Shown: one piece after another, positions 48,665 to 60,584 of the stretch
Numbering within the stretch: position 1 is the stretch's first letter
Layout of the letters: the number at the start of each line of letters is the position of its first letter
DNA from: Anthoceros angustus
Lineage: Eukaryota; Streptophyta; Anthocerotopsida; Anthocerotales; Anthocerotaceae
Direction: 5' to 3'
Length of the DNA stretch: 64,000 bases
Assembly: GCA_010909165.1 (NCBI GenBank)
Contig: MU008167.1
Location: 1,104,001-1,168,000, forward strand
The notes under the pieces: model-generated
Seen by the model: only the letters and a program-made list of their open reading frames with translations
Database searches by the model: none
What the model was told of the DNA's origin: nothing
Position numbers and translations under genes: made by a program

Positions 48665-51600
48665 CCAGAATTGTTGAATGGCTGCATAGTCCAATCTTAT
48701 TGTCGATGCTATGATGGACTTGTATACATTTGTGCATCAGCTTGCATTGTCTGCCTCCATGCCCGCTTGAACGAAAATCTTGCAGTTCCGATCTTCTTAT
48801 GTTCTTCAACCAACTATGTCCGTGGGCTCCAAGCTCGTCCACAGGGGCTTCCGTTCTCGGGGAACAAGAACAGAGTTTTTCAGCGTCCAATATAAGTCTA
48901 TCCTTTTTTCTTCCCCAGGTTGTATTCGCAGTAGTTAGCTTCGACAGCTTCCAGAATGTATTTTAATCTTGTTTTTGCTGTTTCATTCAAGTGTTGATTG
49001 TCACTTGTTGATTTTCCAGGGGAAAGAAAGTTGGTTGAAGGCTTTGACGAAGGCTTCTTTCTTCGGCAAATCTGCAGGATTGCAGATGTAAGCTGACTGA
49101 ATGTTGTTCTGCGAAGTATGATTGTGAAACGCTTGTTGCTTTCTGTAGGTGATGGTAGGCTACGGGACATGAGAGGGGGCTGCTATCACAATTTCAAGCT
49201 GCTCATCTGTTGGAAGAGCTAAATTTCCTTCTGCAGTCGGGAGGGTCCTGTGGATGTGGCCACCGGCATATCTGGAATATCACTGTCTGGACAGTTCTAT
49301 TTGTCAATTCCAATCTACTCGATTTCTCGATGTTCATTAGGGCAAGCCTTCAGAATTTGTTCATTAATTCTTGTTTGATTTAAGTTCAAGTTCGACAGAG
49401 GGCTCTGGTGTTTTTCTGTTTCCACATACCTCAATTCGGAGAGCATCAACTTTTGCAGAGTTTGCTCTTAACCGGCACAATATATCACTTGCACCAGGAG
49501 ACACGAGTCTCTTCACTTTCATTTTTGTTGAAGTAAAGCGTAATTCTCAGGAGTAAGCCCTAGCAACAGCATCAAACTAAGTCCAATGCTCAGACCTATT
49601 CCATTATCAAGACTGCTCTGTGATGTATTGAAGGAGACAACCCTGGGTGCTGCCAGTTCCACAATGTTAGGTCACTAATTTCTCAGAATGTGCTGCCCTT
49701 CATGGAGGGAAACAGTTTGTCTACGATTCTGCATTTGCTGGACCAGTACCTTCCAATAACCTGTTTCCCTAATACTATGGATTATAATCTTCCTCCCTGT
49801 TTGTGGCCCCGATTCCTGACTCTTGACTCGTGATGGTTCTCAAACGGCTGAAAATTTTCACTCCTTCCAAGCCTTGTGAGAAGCCAGGTATAGTAGTAGG
49901 ATAAAGCACAACGAAGACATCGCTGTCTGAGAAGAATATGCCCCACCTCATGCTCCATGATGTGCACAAACGAGTTCAACAAAACCTCCCTCCCTTCCTG
50001 ACATCCTTGGCCTGCTTCTGGGAATGAGCAAGGTGACCGACGATCAGAGGTGGACAACGCTATTTATGTTAACTGTTGAAACGTCCTTCAGGCAATGCCA
50101 TGAATTACCGTGAACAACTCAGTCATAACTGTAAGATACCACCATCGCTGTACTCAAATCACTTAAACTGAAAAGGTTAGGAAAGTTGCGGGGTCGAAAG
50201 TTTTCCTTTGCAGGCTTCTCTTTCGGGCTTTTGGTGTAAACTGATGTCATTTTAAATGAAGCCCATTAATCAGCAAGACAAAACGATGCAGACAAATAAA
50301 CTATCCATCTTGGCAATGTGGATGGTGGAGGGAATAGATGGAGAAACAGAAAAGTTTGGTTATGGCCTTGGAAACAAGGGACACAACATGGAACAAACAA
50401 AGAGTGTCAGAATTAAGAATTGCAGCTGGGTTGCACCGGAAGTAAGCCTACCGCAGCACCAGAAGCCACAACGCCAACCACGACCCTGTTCACCAACCCA
50501 CCATGATCCAGCATAAAATCGTGAGTTAAGTAGCATGCAGATCTGTGTTAGAATGTGAAGATATCCCTTCAATAAGCCAACACTTATATCACTCGACTAA
50601 AGGAGAAATTTCATGACACCTACAGACACTAGCAAAGCCCTCTAAGTCGTCTAACTGTGTGCGTGTGTGTGTAAAGCACTGGAGAGACAAACTTATAATT
50701 ACTCTAGGAGACAGTCGAGGTATTCACTTGACCTATTAGGCCATTGGTTCTATATACTTGGCCCTTGGCCTTCTATCTACTTGGCCCTTGGCCTTCTATC
50801 TACTTGGCCCTTGGCCTTCTACCTGATGGTTGTCCATCTACTAGAGTAGCATACGCTTGAATCTTTAACAGCAGAAACCCACATCCGCAAAGACTTGCTA
50901 GTATAGTAAATTATGTACTCAACAAGGTAATATCCAGATATCGAGGTTATGCCAAGCCTAAGCAGGGCCATCAAATATGTATTGCTCCTACACACCATCA
51001 GTGCACTGATGCGCCATCTGCACTATTTTGATCAGGACGAACCTCTGAAAATGCAGGAAATAAATTCACAGAATGCAGGATTGGTTGGCAATATGAATGA
51101 GGATGAGGAATTGGCAGCCGTCAATCATCGATATCCGTGTTGCAAGCAATGCGATGACATACTCCGTGTTGCAACCACATGCTACAATAAGTGCATATAT
51201 CTGGACGAATTCTGTTCCAACTTGTGCAAGGAGCGTGGAATCACCTCTGAGTGTGAGAGAACAGTGAGGGATTACTCCCAGCCGGAGGCTGCAGATTACG
51301 ATCAAAGGCTCGTGAGACATCACCTTGCCATCCGCCTGTTATACATATGCCGGTTTCTTGGTTGGCCAGATGAGGAGAAAGAGCTGCTCTCCACCCTGCT
51401 GGAGATGTTCTGCATCTACAGGCACGAGCAGGTGGAGACGCAGCATCTACAGATCACGGCGAGTTGCTTCTGTGCGCTTGTGGACTCGCTTGACCAGGCC
51501 GACATATTGAAGTGCCTCCAAGTCGACAAGCACATGCTACCGGGCCAGGGTACACACACAGAGGCCTGGAGGGATGTGATGCTGCATAAGCTGATCCAGA

Positions 51601-54494
51601 ATTGTTGAATGGCTGCATAGTCCAATCTTATTGTCGATGCTATGATGGACTTGTATACATTTGTGCATCAGCTTGCATTGTCTGCCTCCATGCCCGCTTG
51701 AACGAAAATCTTGCAGTTCCGATCTTCTTATGTTCTTCAACCAACTATGTCCGTGGGCTCCAAGCTCGTCCACAGGGGCTTCCGTTCTCGGGGAACAAGA
51801 ACAGAGTTTTTCAGCGTCCAATATAAGTCTATCCTTTTTTCTTCCCCAGGTTGTATTCGCAGTAGTTAGCTTCGACAGCTTCCAGAATGTATTTTAATCT
51901 TGTTTTTGCTGTTTCATTCAAGTGTTGATTGTCACTTGTTGATTTTCAGGGAAAGAAAGTTGGTTGAAGGCTTTGACGAAGGCTTCTTTCTTGCAAATCT
52001 GCAGGATTGCAGATGTAAGCTGACTGAATGTTGTTCTGCAGTATGATTGTGAAACGCTTGTTGCTTCTGTAGGTGATGGTAGGCTACGGGACATGAGAGG
52101 GGCTGCTATCACAATTTCAAGCTGCTCATCTGTTGGAAGAGCTAAATTTCCTTCTGCAGTCGGGAGGGTCCTGTGGATGTGGCCACCGGCATATCTGGAA
52201 TATCACTGTCTGGACAGTTCTATTTGTCAATTCCAATCTACTCGATTTCTCGATGTTCATTAGGGCAAGCCTTCAGAATTTGTTCATTAATTCTTGTTTG
52301 ATTTAAGTTCAAGTTCGACAGAGGGCTCTGGTGTTTTCTGTTTCCTCAATTCGAGCATCAACTTTTGCAGAGTTTGCTCCGGCACAATATATCACTTGCA
52401 CCAGGAGACACGAGTCTCTTCACTTTCATTTTGTTGAAGTAAAGCGTAATTCTCAGGAGTAAGCCCTAGCAACAGCATCAAAACTAAGTCCAATGCTCAG
52501 ACCTATTCCATTATCAAGACTGCTCTGTGATGTATTGAAGGAGACAACCCTGGGTGCTGCCAGTTCCACAATGTTAGGTCACTAATTTCTCAGAATGTGC
52601 TGCCCTTCATGGAGGGAAACAGTTTGTCTACGATTCTGCATTTGCTGGACCAGTACCTTCCAATAACCTGTTTCCTAATACTATGGATTATAATCTTCCT
52701 CCCTGTTTTGTGGCCCCGATTCCTGACTCTTGACTCGTGATGGTTCTCAAACGGCTGAAAATTTTCACTCCTTCCAAGCCTTGTGAGAAGCCAGGTATAG
52801 TAGTAGGATAAAACGAAGACATCGCTGTCTGAGAAGAATATGCCCCACCTCATGCTCCATGATGTGCACAAACGAGTTCAACAAAACCTCCCTCCTTCCT
52901 GACATCCTTGGCCTGCTTCTGGAATGAGCAAGGTGACCGACGATCAGAGGTGGACAACGCTATTTATGTTAACTGTTGAAACGTCCTTCAGGCAATGCCA
53001 TGAATTACCGTGAACAACTCAGTCATAACTGTAAGATACCACCATCGCTGTACTCAAATCACTTAAACTGAAAAGGTTAGGAAGTTGCGGGGTCGAAAGT
53101 TTTCCTTTGCAGGCTTCTCTTTCGGGCTTTTGGTGTAAACTGATGTCATTTTAAATGAAGCCCATTAATCAGCAAGACAAAACGATGCAGACAAATAAAC
53201 TATCCATCTTGGCAATGTGGATGGTGGAGGAATAGATGGAGAAACAGAAAAGTTTGGTTATGGCCTTGAAACAAGGGACACAACATGGAACAAACAAAGA
53301 GTGTCAGAATTAAGAATTGCAGCTGGGTTGCACCGGAAGTAAGCCTACCGCAGCACCAGAAGCCACAACGCCAACCACGACCCTGTTCACCAACCCACCA
53401 TGATCCAGCATAAAATCGTGAGTTAAGTAGCATGCAGATCTGTGTTAGAATGTGAAGATATCCTTCAATAAGCCAACACTTATATCACTCGACTAAAGGA
53501 GAAATTTCATGACACCTACAGACACTAGCAAAGCCCTCTAAGTCGTCTAACTGTGTGCGTGTGTGTAAAGCACTGGAGAGACAAACTTATAATTACTCTA
53601 GGAGACAGTCGAGGTATTCACTTGACCTATTAGGCCATTGGTTCTATATACTTGGCCCTTGGCCTTCTATCTACTTGGCCCTTGGCCTTCTATCTACTTG
53701 GCCCTTGGCCTTCTACCTGATGGTTGTCCATCTACTAGAGTAGCATACGCTTGAATCTTTAACAGCAGAAACCCACATCCGCAAAGACTTGCTAGTATAG
53801 TAAATTATGTACTCAACAAGGTAATATCCAGATATCGAGGTTATGCCAAGCCTAAGCAGGGCCATCAAATATGTATTGCTCCTACACACCATCAGTGCAC
53901 TGATGCGCCATCTGCACTATTTTTGATCAGGACGAACCTCTGAAAATGCAGGAAATAAATTCACAGAATGCAGGATTGGTTGGCAATATGAATGAGGATG
54001 AGGAATTGGCAGCCGTCAATCATCGATATCCGTGTTGCAAGCAATGCGATGACATACTCCGTGTTGCAACCACATGCTACAATAAGTGCATATATCTGGA
54101 CGAATTCTGTTCCAACTTGTGCAAGGAGCGTGGAATCACCTCTGAGTGTGAGAGAACAGTGAGGGATTACTCCCAGCCGGAGGCTGCAGATTACGATCAA
54201 AGGCTCGTGAGACATCACCTTGCCATCCGCCTGTTATACATATGCCGGTTTCTTGGTTGGCCAGATGAGGAGAAAGAGCTGCTCTCCACCCTGCTGGAGA
54301 TGTTCTGCATCTACAGGCACGAGCAGGTGGAGACGCAGCATCTACAGATCACGGCGAGTTGCTTCTGTGCGCTTGTGGACTCGCTTGACCAGGCCGACAT
54401 ATTGAAGTGCCTCCAAGTCGACAAGCACATGCTACCGGGCCAGGGTACACACACAGAGGCCTGGAGGGATGTGATGCTGCATAAGCTGATCCAG
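48665..54494. repeat. 2.9-kb tandem duplication with 4-bp junction homology
   Basis: Unit A (48665-51595, 2931 bp) is repeated as unit B (51596-54490, 2895 bp). 'ccag' occurs at the left edge (48665), the internal junction (51596) and the right edge (54491). Differences are almost all 1-10 bp indels (for example 'gagagggggctgc' against 'gagaggggctgc'), with very few substitutions. Unit A contains the first part of the BACK-SPRY gene, so the copy at 50949 is truncated at the junction. Confidence 0.85.
50949..51608 (+). pseudogene. BACK-SPRY gene, truncated duplicate
   Basis: The 219-residue frame from ATG 50949 is the same as the N-terminal part of the 53.8-55.6 kb gene, but after 'EAWRDVMLHKLIQ' it runs into the duplicated upstream sequence and stops ('NC'). 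It lacks the SPRY-like half. It keeps the likely true start 'MPSLSRAIKYVLLLHTISAL', which in the complete copy is out of frame by one T. Confidence 0.8.
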
Positions 54495-55607
54495 GAAATG
54501 TGCATGGTGATGCGTGCTGGGCCGTTGGAGCACCAGCATCTGCGGGCCATGTCGGTGGAAGCTTTCCAGGTCTATCTGGAATGGACCCGGACCGAGAGCG
54601 GACCAGGTGCCTACTCCGTCATGGAGTACCTGCGGCTGCGGCATGTGCTCATCTGGGCGATGTGCAAGTCGGGGTGCATAGATTCGGAAGAGGGTCTGCA
54701 CATGCTGCTCTGCCTGGCGAATGAAGACGCGCTCCAATCAATGTGGCCACAGATTCCGGTATCCGACACCGGCGGCAACGTGTGGGATTTCCTGCCCGAC
54801 CCGGAATCGGTCTCCTCCATGGAATCCTGGGTGGAGAAACTGGCATTTGGATCCGCGCAAGGCTGGGACGTGGTCAGGTTCGATTTGATCCATGCCAAGC
54901 TGCTGCTGACGCTGCTGCTGCCGGTGCTGGAAACGTGTCCGGATGTCTGGAATCGTGTGGATTTGGCCAATGATCGAAGGCAAGCGGAGTGGAATGCGGG
55001 GAACCTGGCGGACGTGACTTCATGGGATGAGCAATCCATGAGCCCGGAGCTGGAGGTTCTGGAAGACAAGTCTGTGCTTAGTGTGAAACCGAAGACACGT
55101 CACAGGGGGCCGACGAAGACGCATTTTGTGTCTTCTACCACCAGGCCGATGAACAGAGCCAGGGGGACTTGGTCGTGGGCTATCATCGTGCTGAGGAAGT
55201 GTAGTGGCTTGGTTGTGGGATTCCATGAGCAGAAGGAGCAATGGATGAAGGACAAGAGGCCCATGAAAGAGAGGCCGTTGTTTTATGAGACCACATGGGG
55301 ATGGGGTCTGCACAGCAGCGGGGAGCTGTCTCATAAGACTTCGGCAATACAAGCCCTGTGTAGTAGGGACCCCACACAGCCATTGCGCGGAATCCCCTTC
55401 TGTGACAAAAAAGGTAGCGTGATCGCGGTGCATCTGAACATGACAGATCGTGTATGTAAATTCAGCACAAGATCGGGGAAAAGCAAAGTCGTGGAGATGC
55501 AGGAAGTTGCTTGTTCTGGTCTTCCGTTTGAGTTGTTCCCTTGCGTTGCAATGTATTCGGGATCCGTGAGGATTCAGGTGCTTGTGGATGATATCGATTC
55601 TCTCTAG
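53842..55607 (+). CDS. BACK-like/SPRY-like protein related to BTB proteins
   Basis: The long frame runs 53946-55607 (553 residues from an internal ATG). The truncated copy shows that the frame should open at ATG 53842 ('MPSLSRAIKYVLL'), with one extra T at about 53920-53924 breaking it here, either mutation or sequencing error. Residues of the central part ('MSVEAFQVYLEWTRTESGPG', 'YLRLRHVLIWAMCKSG') align with the BACK-like region of the BTB protein at 62234-63793 ('LSLKAFNVFLNWTESTN', 'YLRARNLLLWSSSKV'). The C-terminal ~170 residues align with its SPRY-like end ('WSWAIIVLRKCSGLVVGFHE', 'LPFELFPCVAMYSGSVRIQV'). A BTB domain is not visible; the Cys-rich N-terminus replaces it. BTB-BACK proteins are usually CUL3 adaptors; without BTB this role is doubtful. 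No introns. Confidence 0.75.
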
Positions 55608-55939
55608 GAAATTCAAATCCATGGCTCAAGACTACATAGTCTGTTGTCCAGTCCTTAGCATGGTCACTGACTTGCAAGGTCCCTAGATGACATTGTACAG
55701 TAAGAGAAGAATTATGTATGATGAAGACAATTGTTGTAAATTAAGATGTGCGCGTTCAGTTGCCATTCTGCTATCCCATGGACGCACATATCTCTGCTCA
55801 CAAACACAACTGTGTTCCTAAGAACAGTCTGTTTCATAAACCACTCCAAGCTGTGTGCATGGATGCATGTCTAGAACCCCCAAATTAGCGCAGGATTCAG
55901 GCTGCAAATCAGTGCAACTTTCTTTTGTGCAACTTTCTT

Positions 55940-55990
55940 CACCCCTGGTGACACCATTACCAGGGGTAATGGTGTCCCCAGGGGTGACAG
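55940..55990. repeat. Palindrome 'gacaccattacc/ggtaatggtgtc'
   Basis: 'cccctggtgacaccattacc' is followed by 'aggggtaatggtgtccccag', a perfect 12-bp inverted repeat with flanking complementary C/G runs. It may be the end of a foldback element together with the next feature. Confidence 0.7.
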
Positions 55991-56003
55991 TAAGCATTAA
56001 CCA

Positions 56004-56119
56004 TTAAGGGGGTTAAGCACTCCTGGTGATGTACAATGACCCCATGCCATTGTACTTCACCAGGGGTGACATCAAGGGTGACATTGTACATCACCAGGGG
56101 TGACATTACCCCCTTAAAC
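56004..56119. mobile_element. MITE-like foldback element with ~36-bp inverted arms
   Basis: The left arm 'ttaagggggttaagcactcc' 'tggtgatgtacaatga' pairs with the right arm, whose reverse complement is 'ttaagggggtaatgtcaccc' 'ctggtgatgtacaatgt'. The short centre repeats the 'caccaggggtgacat' motif. Both ends show TTAA. About 115 bp, non-coding. Confidence 0.65.
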
Positions 56120-56186
56120 TGGACTGTTTTGTAGAAACTGGTGCAGTAATGCTTCCGGTGACGTTTGACGCAGGGCACCGCTGGTG

Positions 56187-56704
56187 TTAGATCAAAACTG
56201 GGCCTGTATTGGCCTGGCGGCGCTCTGGAATGAAGTGAAACCCTCGCCGGTGAAATGGCAGATCCTGGAACGTATTCAGCACTGAAATCTTCTCCCACTT
56301 GTCATGCACGGGACTCCCTACCAAATACTGCGACGCCTTACAGTCGCATAGGGCCACCAGACCCGACCACTTTCTTGCTTGGATGCAACCATGCACAACC
56401 GGATCCCAGCCAGGGGGCCAGCACAGCTTCATCCTCGTCTTCTTGGCGGAAACGGAGTCTAAGGCTGACCACTGGAGCCGATTCTCCTCCTCGAAATTTA
56501 CCTCCTCCCCTTGCTTCTCCAGGACCAGAAGATGTGGGGAGCCTGGGTTGTCTCCTTCAGCTCGTCCTGCAGCTCCATCAGAAAACGGTGACACTTATGA
56601 GAAACACACAGGCATCGGAGACGGCTGTCATGCGGGACTCGACAGAATATCAGCCTCCATAGCTCCTCGGAGAGCTTCTCGAAATAAGTGGCCTTCATGT
56701 ACAT
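56187..56704 (-). pseudogene. F-box protein gene, frame-shifted
   Basis: From ATG 56704 on the minus strand the frame gives 'FEKLSEELWRLIFCRVPHDS' 'RLRCLCVSHKCHRFLMEL', a good F-box motif (SKP1-binding helices), and then stops at 56498. An overlapping frame (56594-56187) carries on with protein-like sequence ('VLEKQGEEVNFEEENRLQWS', 'PGWDPVVHGCIQARKWSGL', 'LVALCDCKASQYLVGSPVHD'). The switch lies near 56540 and suggests a single-nucleotide indel or an unrecognised intron. It ends at 56187, shorter than most F-box proteins. Function beyond SCF ubiquitin-ligase adaptor is unknown. Confidence 0.65.
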
Positions 56705-57059
56705 TGATGCAAATCAGCTGCGCCTGCCAGGCGTATTCCACATCTCGTCAGCAAGACTCGACTAATAAGCCGAGATGCGGGGACAGGATCCATCCATGGC
56801 TACAGTAAGCAGTAAGCATAAACAAATATATTGGCACTTCCCGAGACCAAATTCCTAAGTCGACTCTTTATGGTGCATGCACGAATGGTATCAGAAAAGG
56901 TCTTCAAGTACATATGTTGTAAGACGAGCAGGAAGTCGGACATCGGAGCTGCGTTCTTTCTGCTCCTGGGTCGCGAGCGGGATCTGATCACGACGAGGGA
57001 GAAGGCGAGGGAGAGAGAGGAGGATTGGATAAAGGGAGGGAGAGGCGGACAGGGATATT

Positions 57060-57480
57060 GAGTACAAGGGGGGGATTGAGAATTGGAAACCCAGTGTTTA
57101 GGGTTTAGCGAGAGGGAACGTATTGGGAGCGATGCAGACAGGGAGCAAAGTGATACAGAGAGCGCGCAGAGCGATGGCGAGAGAGAGGAAAGTGAAGGGG
57201 AGCGAGATGAAGGTAGTGAGGTGGAAAGGGAGGGTTACAGGGAAGCAGAGTTCGAATCTGGACTCGACGAGCCTGAAGCCAGTGGCCTGGAGTTGTCCAA
57301 CAGGACAGGAATCGGAAAGTAGAGGCAGAGGACGATGAAGGGGCTGAGGAAGAAGGAAGGGAGTCCAGGTCAACGCCACAGCGTCACTTTGAACAGTAAC
57401 CACAGCATGCACGCAAATTCCCAATGCCACAGCTAGGCAACCCTGCATGAACTACCCTGAGAAACTAGCGAACTTGTCTC
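57060..57480. other. Acidic low-complexity frame, doubtful
   Basis: A plus frame at 57083-57322 encodes a Glu/Ser/Arg-rich stretch ('DREQSDTESAQSDGEREESE'). The DNA is GA-rich and no family or splice context is visible. Not called as a gene. Confidence 0.25.
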
Positions 57481-57499
57481 CACAAACCTTAGTCCGGAG

Positions 57500-59178
57500 A
57501 GTATCTCAACTCCTGCAGAGCCTGTCTTATCCGGCACAATGCATCACCTGCACTAGGAACAAGACTCTCTTTACTTTCAGTTCCGTGGAAGTGAAGCCCG
57601 GATCTCAGCATTAAGCCCCAGCAACAGCATCAAACTGAGTCCAATGCTCAGCTGCTGTATGTGATCTGGGCGTTCGGCCCTGGTGTGAGCGCGGCGGTGT
57701 GATTGTATGCACATTGCACAACAAATACTACTATTGATGCAGATTCTCATATGCGTGTACTATGTGTTTTGCAGGATGGCTGTAGCGATGTGGAGGTATC
57801 ACAGCCAGAGCCAAAGGCTCCAAGCCCTGTAGGCTCCAAGCTCGTCTACAGGGAACAAGAACAGAGCTCTTGAGCGTCGAATGTAAGTCTATCCTCCATT
57901 TGTCTCAAGCTTGTTTCAACAATGGCAAGCTTTCAGAATGTATTTTAATTCGTGCGTTTGATGTCTGATTCAAGTTGGACAGAGAGGGCAGTACGACGAT
58001 ACCAATGTGGACGCATCACAAGCCAGAACCAGCTGCTACCGCAATTGCAAGCTGCTCATGACCCATTCACATATTGACGGTTTGGATGAGCATTCCTTCT
58101 GTTCCCCATGGACGTAAGATCCTGCAGCACAGGGCCTTGCGGTTGTGGGGAGCAAGAAGAAAGTTCGTCGAACAACGTTCAAAACTGGGGCATCGGCTAA
58201 AATCTGCTCATTCAACTTCAAAAACCTGTCCCAAGAAGGAATATGGCTCTAAATTGCAAATGGCTCTCCGGAATGGTTGCCTGCTCTTACAGCTAACTGG
58301 ACACTTGAGTCGGTGGGTACGGACTGCAAGATGGTTCTCAGCTCACCTTCGCATCTGCAGAGGGATGTGTGTAATTTTTATTCGAAGTGCTGGAGCAGGC
58401 AGATGAGTGTAAGATCCTCAAGTCAGTAATATTTGTCCACAGCATAAATTTTTTTTCTTGGAAGACCTGCTTGATGCACCTGCTACCTTCACCGAATTCG
58501 CCTTCGGCAGGAATAGCGGGCTCACCTATTACACAAGCGTCCTATGTTCTGTTGAAACGTCCTTCAGGGAATACCATAAATTACGGTGAGCTACTCAGTA
58601 ATGACTGTAAGACTCCATCCCTGTGCCCCTCAGAATTACTCAGCAACGTTTGAGTGCCCAAACGTCCTTCTTACAGGTGCAGTAGTGTCAGGATGCAGAC
58701 AAATCCAGACTCAGATCAGTTAAAATGTAACCGAGGAAAGTTGCAGGGTCCCTAGTTCCCCTTTAGCTAGCTTCTGGTACCCTGTCTCTCGGGCTTCCGG
58801 TGTAAAGGGATGTCATTTGAACAAAGCCCACAAAATCGCTAAAACAAAACGATGCAGACACTTTGATTATCCGTTTCGGCGATGTGGATGGTGGAGGGCC
58901 TAGACATGGACACACAGAGCAGTTTGATTGTCGCGCGCCTTCGAAACAACGAACACCACACGGAACAGACTAGGAGAGTCACAAGAATTGCAGCCGGGTT
59001 GCATTGCAAGTAAGCCTGCCACAGCGCCAGAACCCACAAAGCCCAGAACGCCATCCACAACCCTGCTCACAACCCACCATGGCCCAACATAAAGTCGTCA
59101 GTCGAGTCGCATGTACATACAAATGCATCCATAGATCTGCAGGAACCCACGTCCACAAAGGCTTGCTAGTATAGCCAA
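57500..59178. repeat. Dispersed third copy of the 49.4-50.5 kb segment
   Basis: Colinear blocks with unit A at 48.8-50.5 kb: 57525-57650 with 49440-49590 ('aacagcatcaaactgagtccaatgctcag'-like), 57838-57900 with 48832-48900, 58553-58630 with 50074-50150 ('tgaaacgtccttcagg'), and 58960-59110 with 50430-50525 ('caacccaccatg.(c/t)cca.cataaa'). Identity is much lower than between units A and B, so it is an older copy. No gene is recognised within it. Confidence 0.6.
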
Positions 59179-59484
59179 TCACGTACCCAACACGTTAAAA
59201 TCTTGGAAGCCGCTGCCACGATCGTCGATGCCGGCCTCGAAGTCATGAGCTCCAACTTCAACGTCCGATCCCCTCAGTGCTTGCAGATACATGTGAATTG
59301 ACGTAAGGATGTCTCGGATCGACGTGAAGATGAGCTTAAAGGTCACGAACAGTATCCCGACCAGCAGAGCACGGTAGGCCTTGTCACCGATGTCATCGTC
59401 GTCTGGTCCTGCCACCTTGCCGGAGACCAGCAATAGCAAGTTTAGGACGGCTGGAATAGCAAGCGCAGAACACAGACCAGCCAT
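59179..59484 (-). CDS. Small two-pass membrane protein, unknown family
   Basis: 101 residues from ATG 59484. Two hydrophobic segments: 'LCSALAIPAVLNLLLLVSG' (~4-22) and 'ALLVGILFVTFKLIFTSI' (~39-56), separated by an acidic 'PDDDDIGDKAY' loop. The C-terminal tail is acidic. The first segment could be a signal peptide. I do not recognise the family. Its 3' flank is the dispersed segment also found at 50.5 kb and 53.4 kb, where no copy of this frame is present. Plausible but unconfirmed gene. Confidence 0.5.
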   Translation of the reverse strand: MAGLCSALAIPAVLNLLLLVSGKVAGPDDDDIGDKAYRALLVGILFVTFKLIFTSIRDILTSIHMYLQALRGSDVEVGAHDFEAGIDDRGSGFQDFNVLGT

Positions 59485-60230
59485 GGTTTAGGGTGACTAA
59501 GCTACTCCTTGGCAGCCTCACCTCAACCCTTAAAGGAAACCTGGACTTATGGTTTAGGGTTGTTCAAGGAGTACATAGCTTTGTAGTACATATGTAGACC
59601 GAGTCCTGCAGAGGAGCCGAGTCTCTTCACTCAATTAGTAGTATTATATATAATTATTTATCAAATATTTAAGACTCGCTCACAAGAATAATTCTAAGAC
59701 TTCAAAATTAGTTCAGCAGATCTCTAGATAATTAAGAATCATATATTTGTTGAAGATAATTGTTTATTTATTTATGTCATTCCTCTCTAGAGGGACGGTG
59801 GATTACTTCGAGCACGTTCACCGCATGAAATCACCACCACCATCTTTAATCAAATTCATAATTGTACACAATTAGATCATAAAATTTATTTTATAATATA
59901 ATTTTTTACGATTTAAAATTTATTTCATATGTTAAGTTTCCTTCCAATAATATGAAGTTAATTAAATATATAAATATAACTAATTTAAATTTCGAGTACT
60001 TTTGTATTTTAAACAATAAAATAAAATAAGTATTATAATCTACCATTTGGTTTTCAAAAATCTAAGGACACCTTATGAGTGATATGTATATATCTTAGCT
60101 CCGTGCATAACAAGTTTGAAAATTCAAAAGCCGCAAAGAGTAGTAGCCATGGTCGAAAAATGAAAAATGATGGCTGTAGAAAAAAAACTACTTATTTTAA
60201 TTCATCTAGACGAAATCTCTTTTATCACTT
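59485..60230. other. AT-rich intergenic region
   Basis: Strongly AT-rich from 59640 to 60230, without credible frames. The first 100 bp may be the promoter of the minus-strand small membrane gene. Confidence 0.5.
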
Positions 60231-60234
60231 GGTA

Positions 60235-60470
60235 CTTAACAACTTGCATCATGGTGTGCCTAAGCTACTTGCACCAAGAAGATCCACTTTCTCCTAAGCT
60301 ACATAACCAAGGGCATCCATCAAGAAGATCCACTCCCTCCTAAGCTACGTGCACCAAGGGCATCCATTCCCTCTTAACCTACACTTGCACCAAGGGCATC
60401 CACTCCCTCCTAACCTACTTGCACTAAGAACATCTTCTCCTAACCTACTTGAACCAAGGGCACCTGGACG
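60235..60470. repeat. ~40-bp tandem repeats ('cctaacctacttgcaccaagggcatccactccct')
   Basis: Six imperfect units of 'ctacttgcaccaag.gcatccactccctcctaa' type, with deletions in the last ones. Related words occur near 7150-7200 on the other strand. Confidence 0.75.
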
Positions 60471-60584
60471 ACACTAGGTGGGCTGTTGGACGAGAACTTT
60501 AGAACTTTCGTTCGTACGAACTCGTCTAATTTGCTTGGCCTGAACGAAGCTTCACCTTTATTTAACGCAGTATTCTTTACTTGC

